Assembly: GCA_902825215.1 (NCBI GenBank)
Contig: LR782234.1
Span: 4,960,001 to 5,024,000 of the forward strand
Origin: Pseudomonas fluorescens
Lineage (GTDB): Bacteria; Pseudomonadota; Gammaproteobacteria; Pseudomonadales; Pseudomonadaceae
DNA: 64,000 nucleotides
Direction of reading: 5' to 3'
The first letter of the stretch is position 1. Each line of letters begins with the position of its first letter. Below are positions 52,551 to 61,403 of the stretch, one piece after another. The notes under the pieces were generated by a model, which was not told the DNA's origin, did no database searches, and worked only from the letters and a program-made list of their open reading frames with translations. Position numbers and translations under genes: made by a program.

Positions 52551-53774
52551 TTATTTCCACCAGTATTCGACCTGCAATCCGACGTTCGCACCGTGGCGAG
52601 CGTTGCCGAACGCGCCGCTGTCAGAGAGGGCCGAGCCTTTCGCCAGTTGATTGGCCGCGCGTTGCGCCGCCTCGTTCCACGTCGCATAGGTGTAATACAA
52701 CCGCACTTCCGGCCGCGCCCAAAAGGCCGGGCCTTTCGGCGACCAGGTCGGGGCGACGGTGAATTTGCTCAGCTTGCGTGTTCCGCCCGGCGCATCGACC
52801 TGATCGTGGCCCAGCTCGGTGACCAGTTTGAACTGCTCAGAGAACGCATAGGCCGGCCGCACGCCCAGCGACAGCCAGTTCTGATCGGGGCCCTGCGCAC
52901 GAATGTCCTTTTGATACACCGCTGCAATCTGTCCGCCGAAACGCGGCGTCAGTTGCCAGTCGAAAAACTCGACGATGCGGTAGCTTTTATTGCTGTCGTC
53001 GAGTTTCACATCGCCGGTATAACCCAACCCGGTGCCGGGCCCTTCGCCGTATTGCAGGGCCAGTTTGTTCTTGCCGCCGAGGAACTCGCTCTGCACATGT
53101 TGCGTGGTGATTGCCCAGCCGCGATGGGCGTCGCGGCTGTCGGGTTTGTCGATGAAGCTCAGTCCGAATTCCAGTTCGCCGCCCGGGTTGCTCTTGAATC
53201 CGCCTACGTTGAAATCGTGCCGATTGATGTAGTCCTTCTGGTACAGGTTGTCTTTGCGCGAGAACGCGTAGCTGTACTTCAGATCGCCGATCAACACATC
53301 TTCAATGCCGCCGCCGGTGGCGCTCTGGTTCCAGTAATAGAAGTCGGAAATGTGAATGTCGTTACGCTTGTAGTAACGGCGCCCGGCCCACAATGAACCA
53401 CCGTTGAGCGCGGGCATTGCCGACCATTGCGCGTAGGCCTGGGGCAAGCGGATCGAGCCGGTGTGGTCTTTGAATGCAGGTTTGCGGTCGTAGCGGTTGT
53501 ACAGCGAAGCCATGCCGTCGACGCTCAACACCGAACCGTCCTCCAGCGTGTACAGATCCTGACGCAACTCCAGCTCGCCGTATTGTTCGCATTCGTTGCC
53601 CAAGCGATATTTGGTCTGCGCGCCGGGCAATTGAAAGCACGATTGACTACTGCTGTTGACCGACGTACCGACACCGCTGCGCAAGTAACCGCCGAACTCC
53701 AGCGCATGTGTCGACGCGGGTAACGCCAGGCAAAAACCTGTCACCGCAAGGCTGCGTTTTATTGTTGTTTTCAT
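52551..53774 (-). CDS. Maltoporin-like (LamB-type) carbohydrate porin
   Basis: A 407-residue outer-membrane porin. The signal peptide (MKTTIKRSLAVTGFCLALPA...A) is followed by LEFGGYLRSGVGTSVNSSSQ and the LamB pattern: CFQLPGAQTKYRLGNECEQY, LWAGRRYYKRNDIHISDFYY, an 18-strand-type barrel, and an aromatic C-terminus (EYWWK). It probably admits trehalose. It sits between the phosphotrehalase and phosphotransferase genes on the same strand. Confidence 0.88.
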   Translation of the reverse strand: MKTTIKRSLAVTGFCLALPASTHALEFGGYLRSGVGTSVNSSSQSCFQLPGAQTKYRLGNECEQYGELELRQDLYTLEDGSVLSVDGMASLYNRYDRKPAFKDHTGSIRLPQAYAQWSAMPALNGGSLWAGRRYYKRNDIHISDFYYWNQSATGGGIEDVLIGDLKYSYAFSRKDNLYQKDYINRHDFNVGGFKSNPGGELEFGLSFIDKPDSRDAHRGWAITTQHVQSEFLGGKNKLALQYGEGPGTGLGYTGDVKLDDSNKSYRIVEFFDWQLTPRFGGQIAAVYQKDIRAQGPDQNWLSLGVRPAYAFSEQFKLVTELGHDQVDAPGGTRKLSKFTVAPTWSPKGPAFWARPEVRLYYTYATWNEAAQRAANQLAKGSALSDSGAFGNARHGANVGLQVEYWWK

Positions 53775-53878
53775 GAGCCACCCCATTGTTTTTATTGTGT
53801 GGTTGCAAAAATCAGCGCGCAAAGCTCCCCCGCGCAGTGTTCTGCGTGTTTTTTCAAACGTGGTTTACGGGTTAAGAA

Positions 53879-55528
53879 TCAGGGATCGATCAGGTGCACT
53901 ACGAACGACTCGTAAGGTCGCAACGTCAGCTGTCGAGTGCACGGCGCGGCGCCCGGGTAATTGCTGATCACGGTTCGCTGGTGCATGGATTCGTTGATGA
54001 CGCTTGCGGGCAATTCGATCTCACACGGCGTGCCGTAGAAGTTGTTCACCACCAGCAAGCGCTCGGCGTCGCCCTCTCGCAGATACGCCCAGACTTGCGG
54101 ATGCTCGGGCAATAACTGTCGGTACAGCCCGTCGGTGATCAATGGCTCGCTGCGACGCAGCGCGATCAGCGTGCGGTAGTGATGCAACACCGAATCCGGG
54201 TCATCGAGCTGCCCCGCGACGTTGATCAGCGTGGCATTGGCCGGCACACCGATCCACGGTTCGGCAACACTGAAACCGGCGTTCGGCGTCGCGTCCCAGT
54301 GCATTGGCGTACGCCCGTTATCGCGGGACTTCTGCATGATCGCTGCCATGTTGTCGGCATCGCTGCTACCCGCCTCGCGCTTGAGGCGGAAGATGTTCAG
54401 AGTCTCGACGTCGCGGTAATGCTCGATCGACTCGAACCCCGGATTGGTCATGCCCAGCTCTTCGCCCTGATACACAAATGGCGTGCCCTGCAGAAAGTGC
54501 AGTGCGGTGCCGAGCATCTTCGCCGACAGCTCGCGAAACTCGCCGTCATGGCCAAAGCGCGAGACCACCCGCGGTTGATCGTGGTTACACCAGAACAGCG
54601 CGTTCCAGCCGCCACCGGCCTGCATGCCGGTCTGCCAATCGGAGAGAATCCGCTTGAGCTGGAGGAAATCGAAGTCGGCGCGAACCCACTTCTGCAGGTT
54701 CGGATAATCGACTTTCAGGTGATGAAAGTTGAAGGTCATCGACAGCTCTTTCGACTGCGGATTCGAATAGCGAATGCAGTGTTCGAGACTGGTCGATGAC
54801 ATCTCGCCGACGTTGATCAGGTCGTAGCCTTCGAAGACTTCGCGGTGCATCTGCTGCAAGTAGGCATGCACGTTCGGCCCGTCGGTATAGAAGCGCCGGC
54901 CATCGCTTTGGTCTTCGGGAAAGTCTTCGGGCTTGGAGATCAGGTTGATCACGTCCAGGCGGAAACCACCGACGCCCTTGTCGCGCCAGAACTGCATCAT
55001 TTTGAAGACTTCGGCGCGCACCTGCGGATTGTCCCAGTTCAGGTCGGCCTGAGTGTGGTCGAACAGGTGCAGGTAGTACTGACCGGTTTGCGCTTCGTAT
55101 TCCCAGGCGGAACCGCCGAATTTCGACTCCCAGTTGTTTGGCTGATCGCGCCAGATATAGAAATCACGATAAGGATTGTCGAGACTGCTGCGCGCCTGTT
55201 GAAACCAGACGTGTTCGATCGAGGTGTGATTGACCACGATGTCGAGCATCAGCTTGATCCCGCGCTTGCCCGCTTCGGCAATCAGCAATTCGCAGTCGGC
55301 CATGCTGCCGTAGCTCGGATCGATGGCGTAGTAATCGCTGATGTCGTAGCCATTGTCCCGTTGCGGCGAGCGCAGGAACGGCGTGATCCACAGACAGTCG
55401 ACACCCAGCCAGTGCAGATAATCGAGCTTGGCGACAATCCCCAGCAGATCCCCGGTCGGGTTGCCAGCGTGGCTATGAAAACTTTTCGGATAGATCTGGT
55501 AGATCACCGAACGCTGCCAGTCCTGCAT
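53879..55528 (-). CDS. treC: Alpha,alpha-phosphotrehalase
   Basis: A 549-residue GH13 enzyme hydrolysing trehalose-6-phosphate to glucose and glucose-6-phosphate. The catalytic residues are visible: Asp192 (GGFRLDVINL), Glu242 (INVGEMSS) and Asp317 (CNHDQPR). The N-terminus (WQRSVIYQIYPKSFHSHAGN) is typical of TreC/oligo-1,6-glucosidase types. It lies 21 bases after the trehalose EIIBC stop, which selects phosphotrehalase over glucosidase. Confidence 0.95.
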   Translation of the reverse strand: MQDWQRSVIYQIYPKSFHSHAGNPTGDLLGIVAKLDYLHWLGVDCLWITPFLRSPQRDNGYDISDYYAIDPSYGSMADCELLIAEAGKRGIKLMLDIVVNHTSIEHVWFQQARSSLDNPYRDFYIWRDQPNNWESKFGGSAWEYEAQTGQYYLHLFDHTQADLNWDNPQVRAEVFKMMQFWRDKGVGGFRLDVINLISKPEDFPEDQSDGRRFYTDGPNVHAYLQQMHREVFEGYDLINVGEMSSTSLEHCIRYSNPQSKELSMTFNFHHLKVDYPNLQKWVRADFDFLQLKRILSDWQTGMQAGGGWNALFWCNHDQPRVVSRFGHDGEFRELSAKMLGTALHFLQGTPFVYQGEELGMTNPGFESIEHYRDVETLNIFRLKREAGSSDADNMAAIMQKSRDNGRTPMHWDATPNAGFSVAEPWIGVPANATLINVAGQLDDPDSVLHHYRTLIALRRSEPLITDGLYRQLLPEHPQVWAYLREGDAERLLVVNNFYGTPCEIELPASVINESMHQRTVISNYPGAAPCTRQLTLRPYESFVVHLIDP

Positions 55529-55549
55529 GGCACAACTCCTTCAGATATC

Positions 55550-56992
55550 TCAGGCAACCCGATAACCGGGGCGGACAATCTTCATGCTCAGCGCGCAGGT
55601 CAGAACGAACGGCACAAGCATGGCAATCAGCATGCCGATGACGAACATCGGGATGTACTGTGGAATGATCGAAATGAACCCCGGCAGCCCGCCGACGCCA
55701 ATCGCCGAGGCCTGGATGCGGTTCAACGAAAGGAATATGCAGCCGAGCGCAGACCCGACCAACGCGGCATAAAACGGAAACTTGTAGCGCAGGTTGACGC
55801 CGAACATCGCCGGCTCGGTGATACCGAAATAAGCGGAAATCGCTGAGGTCGAAGCCATGCTCTTGTCCCGCGCATTGCGCGTCATCCAGAACACCGCCAG
55901 CGCCGCACTGCCCTGAGCGAGGTTGGACATGACGATCATCGGCCAGATGAACGTGCCGCCCTGGCTCGAGATCAATTGCAGGTCCACGGCGAGAAACATG
56001 TGGTGCATGCCGGTGATCACCAGCGGCGCATACAGCAGCCCGAAAATCAGACCGCCCACCAACGGCGCCAGATCAAACAGCATCACCAGACCTTCGGTAA
56101 TGTAGATGCCGATATGCCGCGTCACGGGACCGATGATCGCCAGCGCCAGCACGCCGGTGACGACGATGGTGGTGATCGGCACCACCAGTAATTGAACGGC
56201 GTTGGGTACCCGGGCACGCAGCCATTTTTCAATCACACTCATGACATAAGCGGCCAGCAGGATCGGCAGGATTTGCCCTTGATAGCCGACTTTTTCCACC
56301 TGAAACAAACCAAGAATGTCGAAGTACGGCAGTTGCTGCCCATCCAGCCCGGCCACTGCTTTGCCGTAGTTCCAGGCGTTGAGCAGGTCCGGGTGCACCA
56401 GCATCAGGCCGAGCACGATGCCGAGAATTTCGCTGCCGCCAAAACGCTTGGCCGCCGACCAGCCCACCAGCGCCGGGAGAAACACGAACGAGGTGTTGGC
56501 CATCAGGTTGATCAGGCTCCACAGCCCGTCGAGTTTCGGATAGGCATCGAGCAGGGTCTGCCCGTCGATGAACATGCCTTTGGCGCCGAGCAGGTTGTTG
56601 ATGCCCATCAGCAGGCCGGCAATGATCAGTGCCGGCAGGATCGGCATGAACACGTCGGAGAACACCCGCACCAGCCGTTGCATGGCGTTGATTTTTTCCG
56701 CGCTCTTCTGTTTAACGTCGGCAATGGTCGATGCGGCAAGACCGGTCTGCCTGCGCAGTTCGGCGTAAACCTTTTCCACTTCCCCCGGACCGATCACCAC
56801 CTGATAGAGGCCACCGGTGAAAAACGAGCCTTTGACCAGATCGATCTGATTGAGCGTCGCGGTGTCGACCAGGCTCGGGTCTTTCAGAGCCAGACGCAAA
56901 CGCGTGACGCAATGGGCGGCTTGTTCGAGGTTGTCGGCGCCACCGAGACTTTGCAGCAAGTCCCTGGCGATGTTCGGGTAGTCGTGGCTCAT
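55550..56992 (-). CDS. treP: PTS trehalose-specific EIIBC
   Basis: A 480-residue sugar permease. The EIIB domain (1-85) has phospho-Cys28 in HCVTRLRLALKD. A ten-helix EIIC domain follows (IMPILPALIIAGLLMGINNL, PLVITGMHHMFLAVDLQLIS, AYFGITEPAMFGVNLRYKFP). It imports trehalose as trehalose-6-phosphate. It is the first gene of the operon facing treR, and two operators lie just upstream. The ATG at 56992 has GGAAG upstream. Confidence 0.93.
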   Translation of the reverse strand: MSHDYPNIARDLLQSLGGADNLEQAAHCVTRLRLALKDPSLVDTATLNQIDLVKGSFFTGGLYQVVIGPGEVEKVYAELRRQTGLAASTIADVKQKSAEKINAMQRLVRVFSDVFMPILPALIIAGLLMGINNLLGAKGMFIDGQTLLDAYPKLDGLWSLINLMANTSFVFLPALVGWSAAKRFGGSEILGIVLGLMLVHPDLLNAWNYGKAVAGLDGQQLPYFDILGLFQVEKVGYQGQILPILLAAYVMSVIEKWLRARVPNAVQLLVVPITTIVVTGVLALAIIGPVTRHIGIYITEGLVMLFDLAPLVGGLIFGLLYAPLVITGMHHMFLAVDLQLISSQGGTFIWPMIVMSNLAQGSAALAVFWMTRNARDKSMASTSAISAYFGITEPAMFGVNLRYKFPFYAALVGSALGCIFLSLNRIQASAIGVGGLPGFISIIPQYIPMFVIGMLIAMLVPFVLTCALSMKIVRPGYRVA

Positions 56993-57046
56993 GCTCGTTC
57001 TTCCGCTGTGGATTGTTGTTATTGGCAGCACGCCGAAGCGAAAAAT

Positions 57047-57088
57047 ACTCGTACAGACGAGTTAATGCAACAACTCGTCTGTACGAGT
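57047..57088. promoter_or_regulatory. Two TreR-like operators in the treP-treR intergenic region
   Basis: ACTCGT-ACAG-ACGAGT (57047-57062) and ACTCGT-CTGT-ACGAGT (57073-57088) are palindromes 26 bases apart and are each other's reverse complement. They lie just upstream of treP (start 56992) in the divergent region, fitting a GntR/HutC repressor such as TreR. Confidence 0.8.
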
Positions 57089-57227
57089 TTGTTTGTGCAT
57101 ATTCCCGCCAGACCAATCGCGAAATTTCCTACTTCTCCCTAAGCCGATTTCTATCGTCCACATGGACAAAGCCCTACCCTGGCCTTAAGGTTCGAAGCTT
57201 TGAGCAGCCTCGGCACCGAGCCCATCC

Positions 57228-57932
57228 ATGAGCAAATACAACCAGATCTACAACGATCTGCTGGCCAGTATCACCACTGAACGTCTGGAGCGCGGTGCCC
57301 GCCTGCCGTCCGAAACCGAACTCATGGACAGCTATCAGGCCAGCCGCGGCACGGTGCGCAAGGCGATCGAACTGCTGCAGGAACGCGGCTTCGCGCAAAA
57401 GGTTCACGGCAAAGGCACCTTTGTGCTTTCGACCAACCCGATCGAGTTTCAGCTCGGCGGCATCGTCAGTTTCCAGGAGACCTACCCGCGCCTGGGCAAC
57501 GACGTCAGCACCGAAGTGGTCGAACTGAGCCAGTTCGCCCTCGAAGGCCCCTTGCTCGAACACATCCATGCCGAACCCGGCAGCCTGATCACGCGGATCA
57601 AGCGAGTGCGGCGGATCGACGGCAAACGGGTGATCCTCGACATCAACCACTTCGTCAGCGATGTGATTCCCGGCCTGTCGCTGGACATCGCCGAGCAGTC
57701 GATCTACGCCCATATCGAGCAGACCCTGCAATTACAGATCGCCTATGCCCAGCGCACCATCGAGGCAATGCCGCGCAGCAAGGACGATCAGCTGCATCTG
57801 GACCTCGACGGCCAGAGCCACGTCATCGTGGTCAGCAACCAGACCTTCCTGCAGGACGGCCGGCAGTTCGAATACACCGAATCACGGCATACGCTGGACA
57901 AGTTCTATTTTTCGGATGTGGCGCGGCGTTGA
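57228..57932 (+). CDS. treR: Trehalose operon repressor, GntR/HutC family
   Basis: A 234-residue repressor. The N-terminal GntR winged helix (LPSETELMDSYQASRGTVRK, GFAQKVHGKGTFVL) is followed by a UTRA ligand domain (about 80-225; ITRIKRVRRIDGKRVILDIN). It is expected to bind trehalose-6-phosphate and release the operators at 57047-57088. It is divergent from the treP operon. Confidence 0.92.
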   Translation: MSKYNQIYNDLLASITTERLERGARLPSETELMDSYQASRGTVRKAIELLQERGFAQKVHGKGTFVLSTNPIEFQLGGIVSFQETYPRLGNDVSTEVVELSQFALEGPLLEHIHAEPGSLITRIKRVRRIDGKRVILDINHFVSDVIPGLSLDIAEQSIYAHIEQTLQLQIAYAQRTIEAMPRSKDDQLHLDLDGQSHVIVVSNQTFLQDGRQFEYTESRHTLDKFYFSDVARR

Positions 57933-57967
57933 TACACGCGACTGCATTCGTAGAACATCAACAGAAC

Positions 57968-57985
57968 ACCCGGCGATAGCCGGGT
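57968..57985. terminator. Small hairpin after treR
   Basis: ACCCGGC and GCCGGGT around GATA, 36 bases past the stop, with no T-run. Weak candidate. Confidence 0.35.
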
Positions 57986-58047
57986 AACGCACTCGCCTCG
58001 GGCGCATCGGTCATGCTCGATCCTTGTTTCTCAAGGATGAAAACCCC

Positions 58048-61000
58048 ATGACCACTCCCGAACGCCGTCTGCTGCCCAACGCCGCAGACAAAACCGCCCT
58101 GAAAACCCTCGCCACGACCCTCGTGAAAACCTGCCCAGGTCTGTCTGACGCCGCGCGTCAAGTTGCCAGCGAACTGCTGCTGGCCAAAGGTCTGTCCGGC
58201 CTCGATCCCGATCAAGTGTATTTCCATCGATTCAAAACCGCGCAGAGCAGCACGCTGTCGTTTACCGGTTGGGAACATCTGCTGGAAAAGCCCTACGAAA
58301 CGCTGACCCTCACGCAACTGGTCATTCATCGCTTTCGCGCGACCGATCAAGACAACGCCGACCTGCTCGGTCTCTACTGTGGCTTCTATTCGGAGGGTCC
58401 GGACGGCGAAAATTTCAATCAAGGCAATGAAGTGCGCTTGCTGGGCAGCGATGTTCTGAAGGTGTTCTGGGAAGTCGACTTCAGCACGCGCTACAGCGAG
58501 CAATTGAGTAACTTCTGGCAAACCTCAGCGGATGATTTTCGTGTTCTGAGCAAGTGCAACTTCCTCAGTCAAGCGGTGCAGGCGCTGCAACAGCACGACC
58601 TTGAAGGCGATGATTTTCAGCGCATCATCGCCTCGGTCATCGGACCGATCACCTGGCCCGTTACTCTGCAAATGCTGCGAGCGACCTACCCGGTCGGCGC
58701 AGAAGTACGTGCGCTGGATCTCGATGGCCACGTCGCTACCGATGTGCTGCGTCTGGTCGAAGACAGCGGCCGGCAGACCCTTTACTTGCCAGGCGAAGCC
58801 CCGGCTTTTCGCTTGATGGAAACCGAGGCGGATCTGCACGGGTGGCTGCTTGAGCAGATGAACGGCGAGGACAAACGCAGCGCATTGCTCAAGCATTTCC
58901 CGCTCGCCGAGAGTCACCGCATCAGCGAAAACCTCACCGATCTGATGAACCGCCTGGTGAGCACATGGGGCCGCAGCGATCACCGAATGATCAATCGCAG
59001 CAACGTCGCCGTCGCCGGGGACGCGTTCACCTGGTTAAGCGAATCGACACGCAGCGCCATGGTTGCTGAAGCCCATCTGACGCTGACTTCCAACAGCGAC
59101 CTGCGCAAAAAACTCTGGATGGGTTATCTAAGCGCGGGCCTGAAAGTCTTCGGCCCGATGGCGGCGGTGGGCTGGCCGGCGGCGTTGCCGTTGATCGGCG
59201 CCAGCATCGCCAACATGGGACTGAACATCGATCAGGCCGTCAACGGCATCACCCCCGCCGAACGCAAAACGGGATTTACCAATGCGGTGCTCAACGCTAT
59301 TGAAATCGTCCTGGACGTGCCGTTTCTGATCGGCACAGGCGCGCAACTGGAAGTCGGCCCGCAAGTCGAGTTTGCCGAGGCCGAAGAAATGGCCGGGTTG
59401 ATCGAGTTCACTTCGTCGGGCACGCCTCTCCTGCCGCCTGTGGAGCCGCCCCCTGCCGCGCTGATTGAAGAAGCCAGCACCGAATTGGCCAACGACATTC
59501 CCATCGAAACGCCCTCCACCACATCCGTCCAGTCCTCGACGACTGCCGCTGCACAACAGGGCCCCTCCGCGCCGGGGATTCCCGCCCGCTATCGGTGCAA
59601 CGAGGTACTTGTATCGGACGCCGTTGAGTCGGCCCCTGGGAAATTTGAAGGTATCTACCGTCTCGACAAGGAGCCACGCTACGCGATCAGAATCGGTGAC
59701 GACGCGTACTACGTGCACTACTTTGCCGATTCCGAGGAGAGCGGCCACTGGGCGGTCGTCAATCCCGAGCGTCCCAATCAGTTCGCTTATTCGCTGCCGG
59801 TACGCTTCGGTACTGGCGGCAAGTGGGAGCGCATCCATGCGTTGCGGCTCAGGGGCGGCGGTCAATGCGTGGGCAAGTCGTGCACAATGGATATTGAAAC
59901 GACGCCCGAGCCGTCGACGACAACGCCCTCGGCGGAGTTGCCGCTGGTTGAACCGGTTCCCGGGTCTGCGCGTCCGCTGCGTCTGGTGACGCCCCTCCAC
60001 GAGGTCATGGGGATGGACATGGCAGCGCTGAGAAGATGGGCGATGAATCTGCCTGAAACCTTCGCTACGCTGCCCAGCGCCGCTCACGGCAATCGACCGA
60101 TTGCCGAGGTGTTTGCCGCCTACTTCGGGCAAAGGCGCGCCATTCTGCTCAACGAGGCCAAGGAATTCTACTCGGAGCTGAACTGGACCAACCTGCCCGC
60201 CCGGCCGGTCATCCCGCCAATCACCTCCGCGATGGCGATAGACGAACTGATCGACGGTATTTTTGCCAACAGCAGGGGGCTAGTGATTGGCGAGACGCTG
60301 GATCGCATCACCAGCATGGGGTTCATGATCGAACACATGCCGGTGTTCGCACGGCACATCGATACCCTTTACGTGCGTGGATTGCTCAGTGATTTTGCTC
60401 AGACTGATCTCAACGACTTTCACGTGTCGGGAGAGATGTCACAGGATCTGCGTACCTATCTGGCCAGCCTTGGCACCGACCCCAGTGAACGGTTCAACGT
60501 CCTTGAGCTGGTCAGGACCGCGCGGGCCAACGGCGTCCGGGTTCACGGCCTCGACGTGGCGCAAAATTACAAGCCGAAGGTACCGCTCACCTCGATTGAA
60601 GAACAGATGATGCACGCTCGCCTGACCACTCGAATCATGTGGGGTGACGAAATCCTCAACAAACCGGGCAAATGGGTTGTATTGAGCGAAGCAACGAATA
60701 CCAATAATTTCAGAAACCTGCCGGGAATCAGCGAACACATGGGCGGCATCGGTTTACGGATCGAAGAGGTTTCGCCTGCAGAGGAGGCAGGCGTCAGTAT
60801 CGATCCCGGTTTGAAAATCGTGCGTGGCCCGTTTGACAACGGCGCATCGACCCGCGCCTCAGTCGACGTGCTCTACGCTGACCTGCGGTTGCAGATCAAA
60901 TCAGCTGTGCCGCAATGGACGCCCGCGGCGCAGGAAAAGCTGCTGCATCGCAATGGCATGTTTCTGATCGAAAAGAGCCAAAATGCCTACACACTGGTAC

Positions 61001-61179
61001 GTCGCGACAGCTCAAGCAACATCGTGCGAATAACAGTCAATCAAAGAAGGGATGGCCAGTTTTACATATGGGCGCAGTCGTTGCCTCGAATCAGCGGCAT
61101 CATGTTTCGTGACATCGCCGCGCTATCCCAGCGGCTGATAGAAATCGGCCTGACCCTGCAAAGTCGCCTGCCTACCTGA
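58048..61179 (+). CDS. Giant toxin 3: DUF6543-like toxin with PMT-C2/TIKI-like C-terminus
   Basis: A 1043-residue 'membrane-targeted effector' type toxin. AAGGA ten bases before the ATG at 58048 sets the start. The N-terminal 300 residues match the dermonecrotic-toxin/DUF6543 type (VRALDLDGHVATDVLRLVED, LYLPGEAPAF, LLKHFPLAESH). A hydrophobic region (about 370-450) is followed by Pro/Thr-rich linkers (about 455-515 and 615-635). The C-terminal domain, from about 740, has GLVIGETLDRITSMGF (Glu749), IDTLYVRGLL, ARANGVRVHGLDVAQ and GKWVVLSEATNTNNFRNLPG, the layout of the TIKI/ChaN-like fold found as the C2 domain of Pasteurella multocida toxin. It is monocistronic with a strong terminator. The target is probably eukaryotic; the catalytic role is unproven. 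Confidence 0.78.
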   Translation: MTTPERRLLPNAADKTALKTLATTLVKTCPGLSDAARQVASELLLAKGLSGLDPDQVYFHRFKTAQSSTLSFTGWEHLLEKPYETLTLTQLVIHRFRATDQDNADLLGLYCGFYSEGPDGENFNQGNEVRLLGSDVLKVFWEVDFSTRYSEQLSNFWQTSADDFRVLSKCNFLSQAVQALQQHDLEGDDFQRIIASVIGPITWPVTLQMLRATYPVGAEVRALDLDGHVATDVLRLVEDSGRQTLYLPGEAPAFRLMETEADLHGWLLEQMNGEDKRSALLKHFPLAESHRISENLTDLMNRLVSTWGRSDHRMINRSNVAVAGDAFTWLSESTRSAMVAEAHLTLTSNSDLRKKLWMGYLSAGLKVFGPMAAVGWPAALPLIGASIANMGLNIDQAVNGITPAERKTGFTNAVLNAIEIVLDVPFLIGTGAQLEVGPQVEFAEAEEMAGLIEFTSSGTPLLPPVEPPPAALIEEASTELANDIPIETPSTTSVQSSTTAAAQQGPSAPGIPARYRCNEVLVSDAVESAPGKFEGIYRLDKEPRYAIRIGDDAYYVHYFADSEESGHWAVVNPERPNQFAYSLPVRFGTGGKWERIHALRLRGGGQCVGKSCTMDIETTPEPSTTTPSAELPLVEPVPGSARPLRLVTPLHEVMGMDMAALRRWAMNLPETFATLPSAAHGNRPIAEVFAAYFGQRRAILLNEAKEFYSELNWTNLPARPVIPPITSAMAIDELIDGIFANSRGLVIGETLDRITSMGFMIEHMPVFARHIDTLYVRGLLSDFAQTDLNDFHVSGEMSQDLRTYLASLGTDPSERFNVLELVRTARANGVRVHGLDVAQNYKPKVPLTSIEEQMMHARLTTRIMWGDEILNKPGKWVVLSEATNTNNFRNLPGISEHMGGIGLRIEEVSPAEEAGVSIDPGLKIVRGPFDNGASTRASVDVLYADLRLQIKSAVPQWTPAAQEKLLHRNGMFLIEKSQNAYTLVRRDSSSNIVRITVNQRRDGQFYIWAQSLPRISGIMFRDIAALSQRLIEIGLTLQSRLPT

Positions 61180-61202
61180 GCCGTTTTCAGGCTCATGAAA
61201 CG

Positions 61203-61236
61203 AAAAAAACCCTTGGCTTGAGGCCAAGGGTTTTTT
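61203..61236. terminator. Rho-independent terminator after toxin 3
   Basis: AAAAACCCTTGGC and GCCAAGGGTTTTTT pair around TTGAG, with T and A tracts on the two sides, so it can serve toxin 3 and the convergent herA operon. Confidence 0.92.
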
Positions 61237-61403
61237 GTTTACTCGATGGATCGATCCAGCGTGCGCAGGATCACTCCCGCTCTATTAACAATAGACTGAT
61301 TTCCCCCAATGAAATAGGCGAAACAGGTCATGTCAATAGCTTATACCATGAGAAAAACCATACTCCGATGACCATCGGCAGCCTGTGAATGCGCAAGGGA
61401 AAA

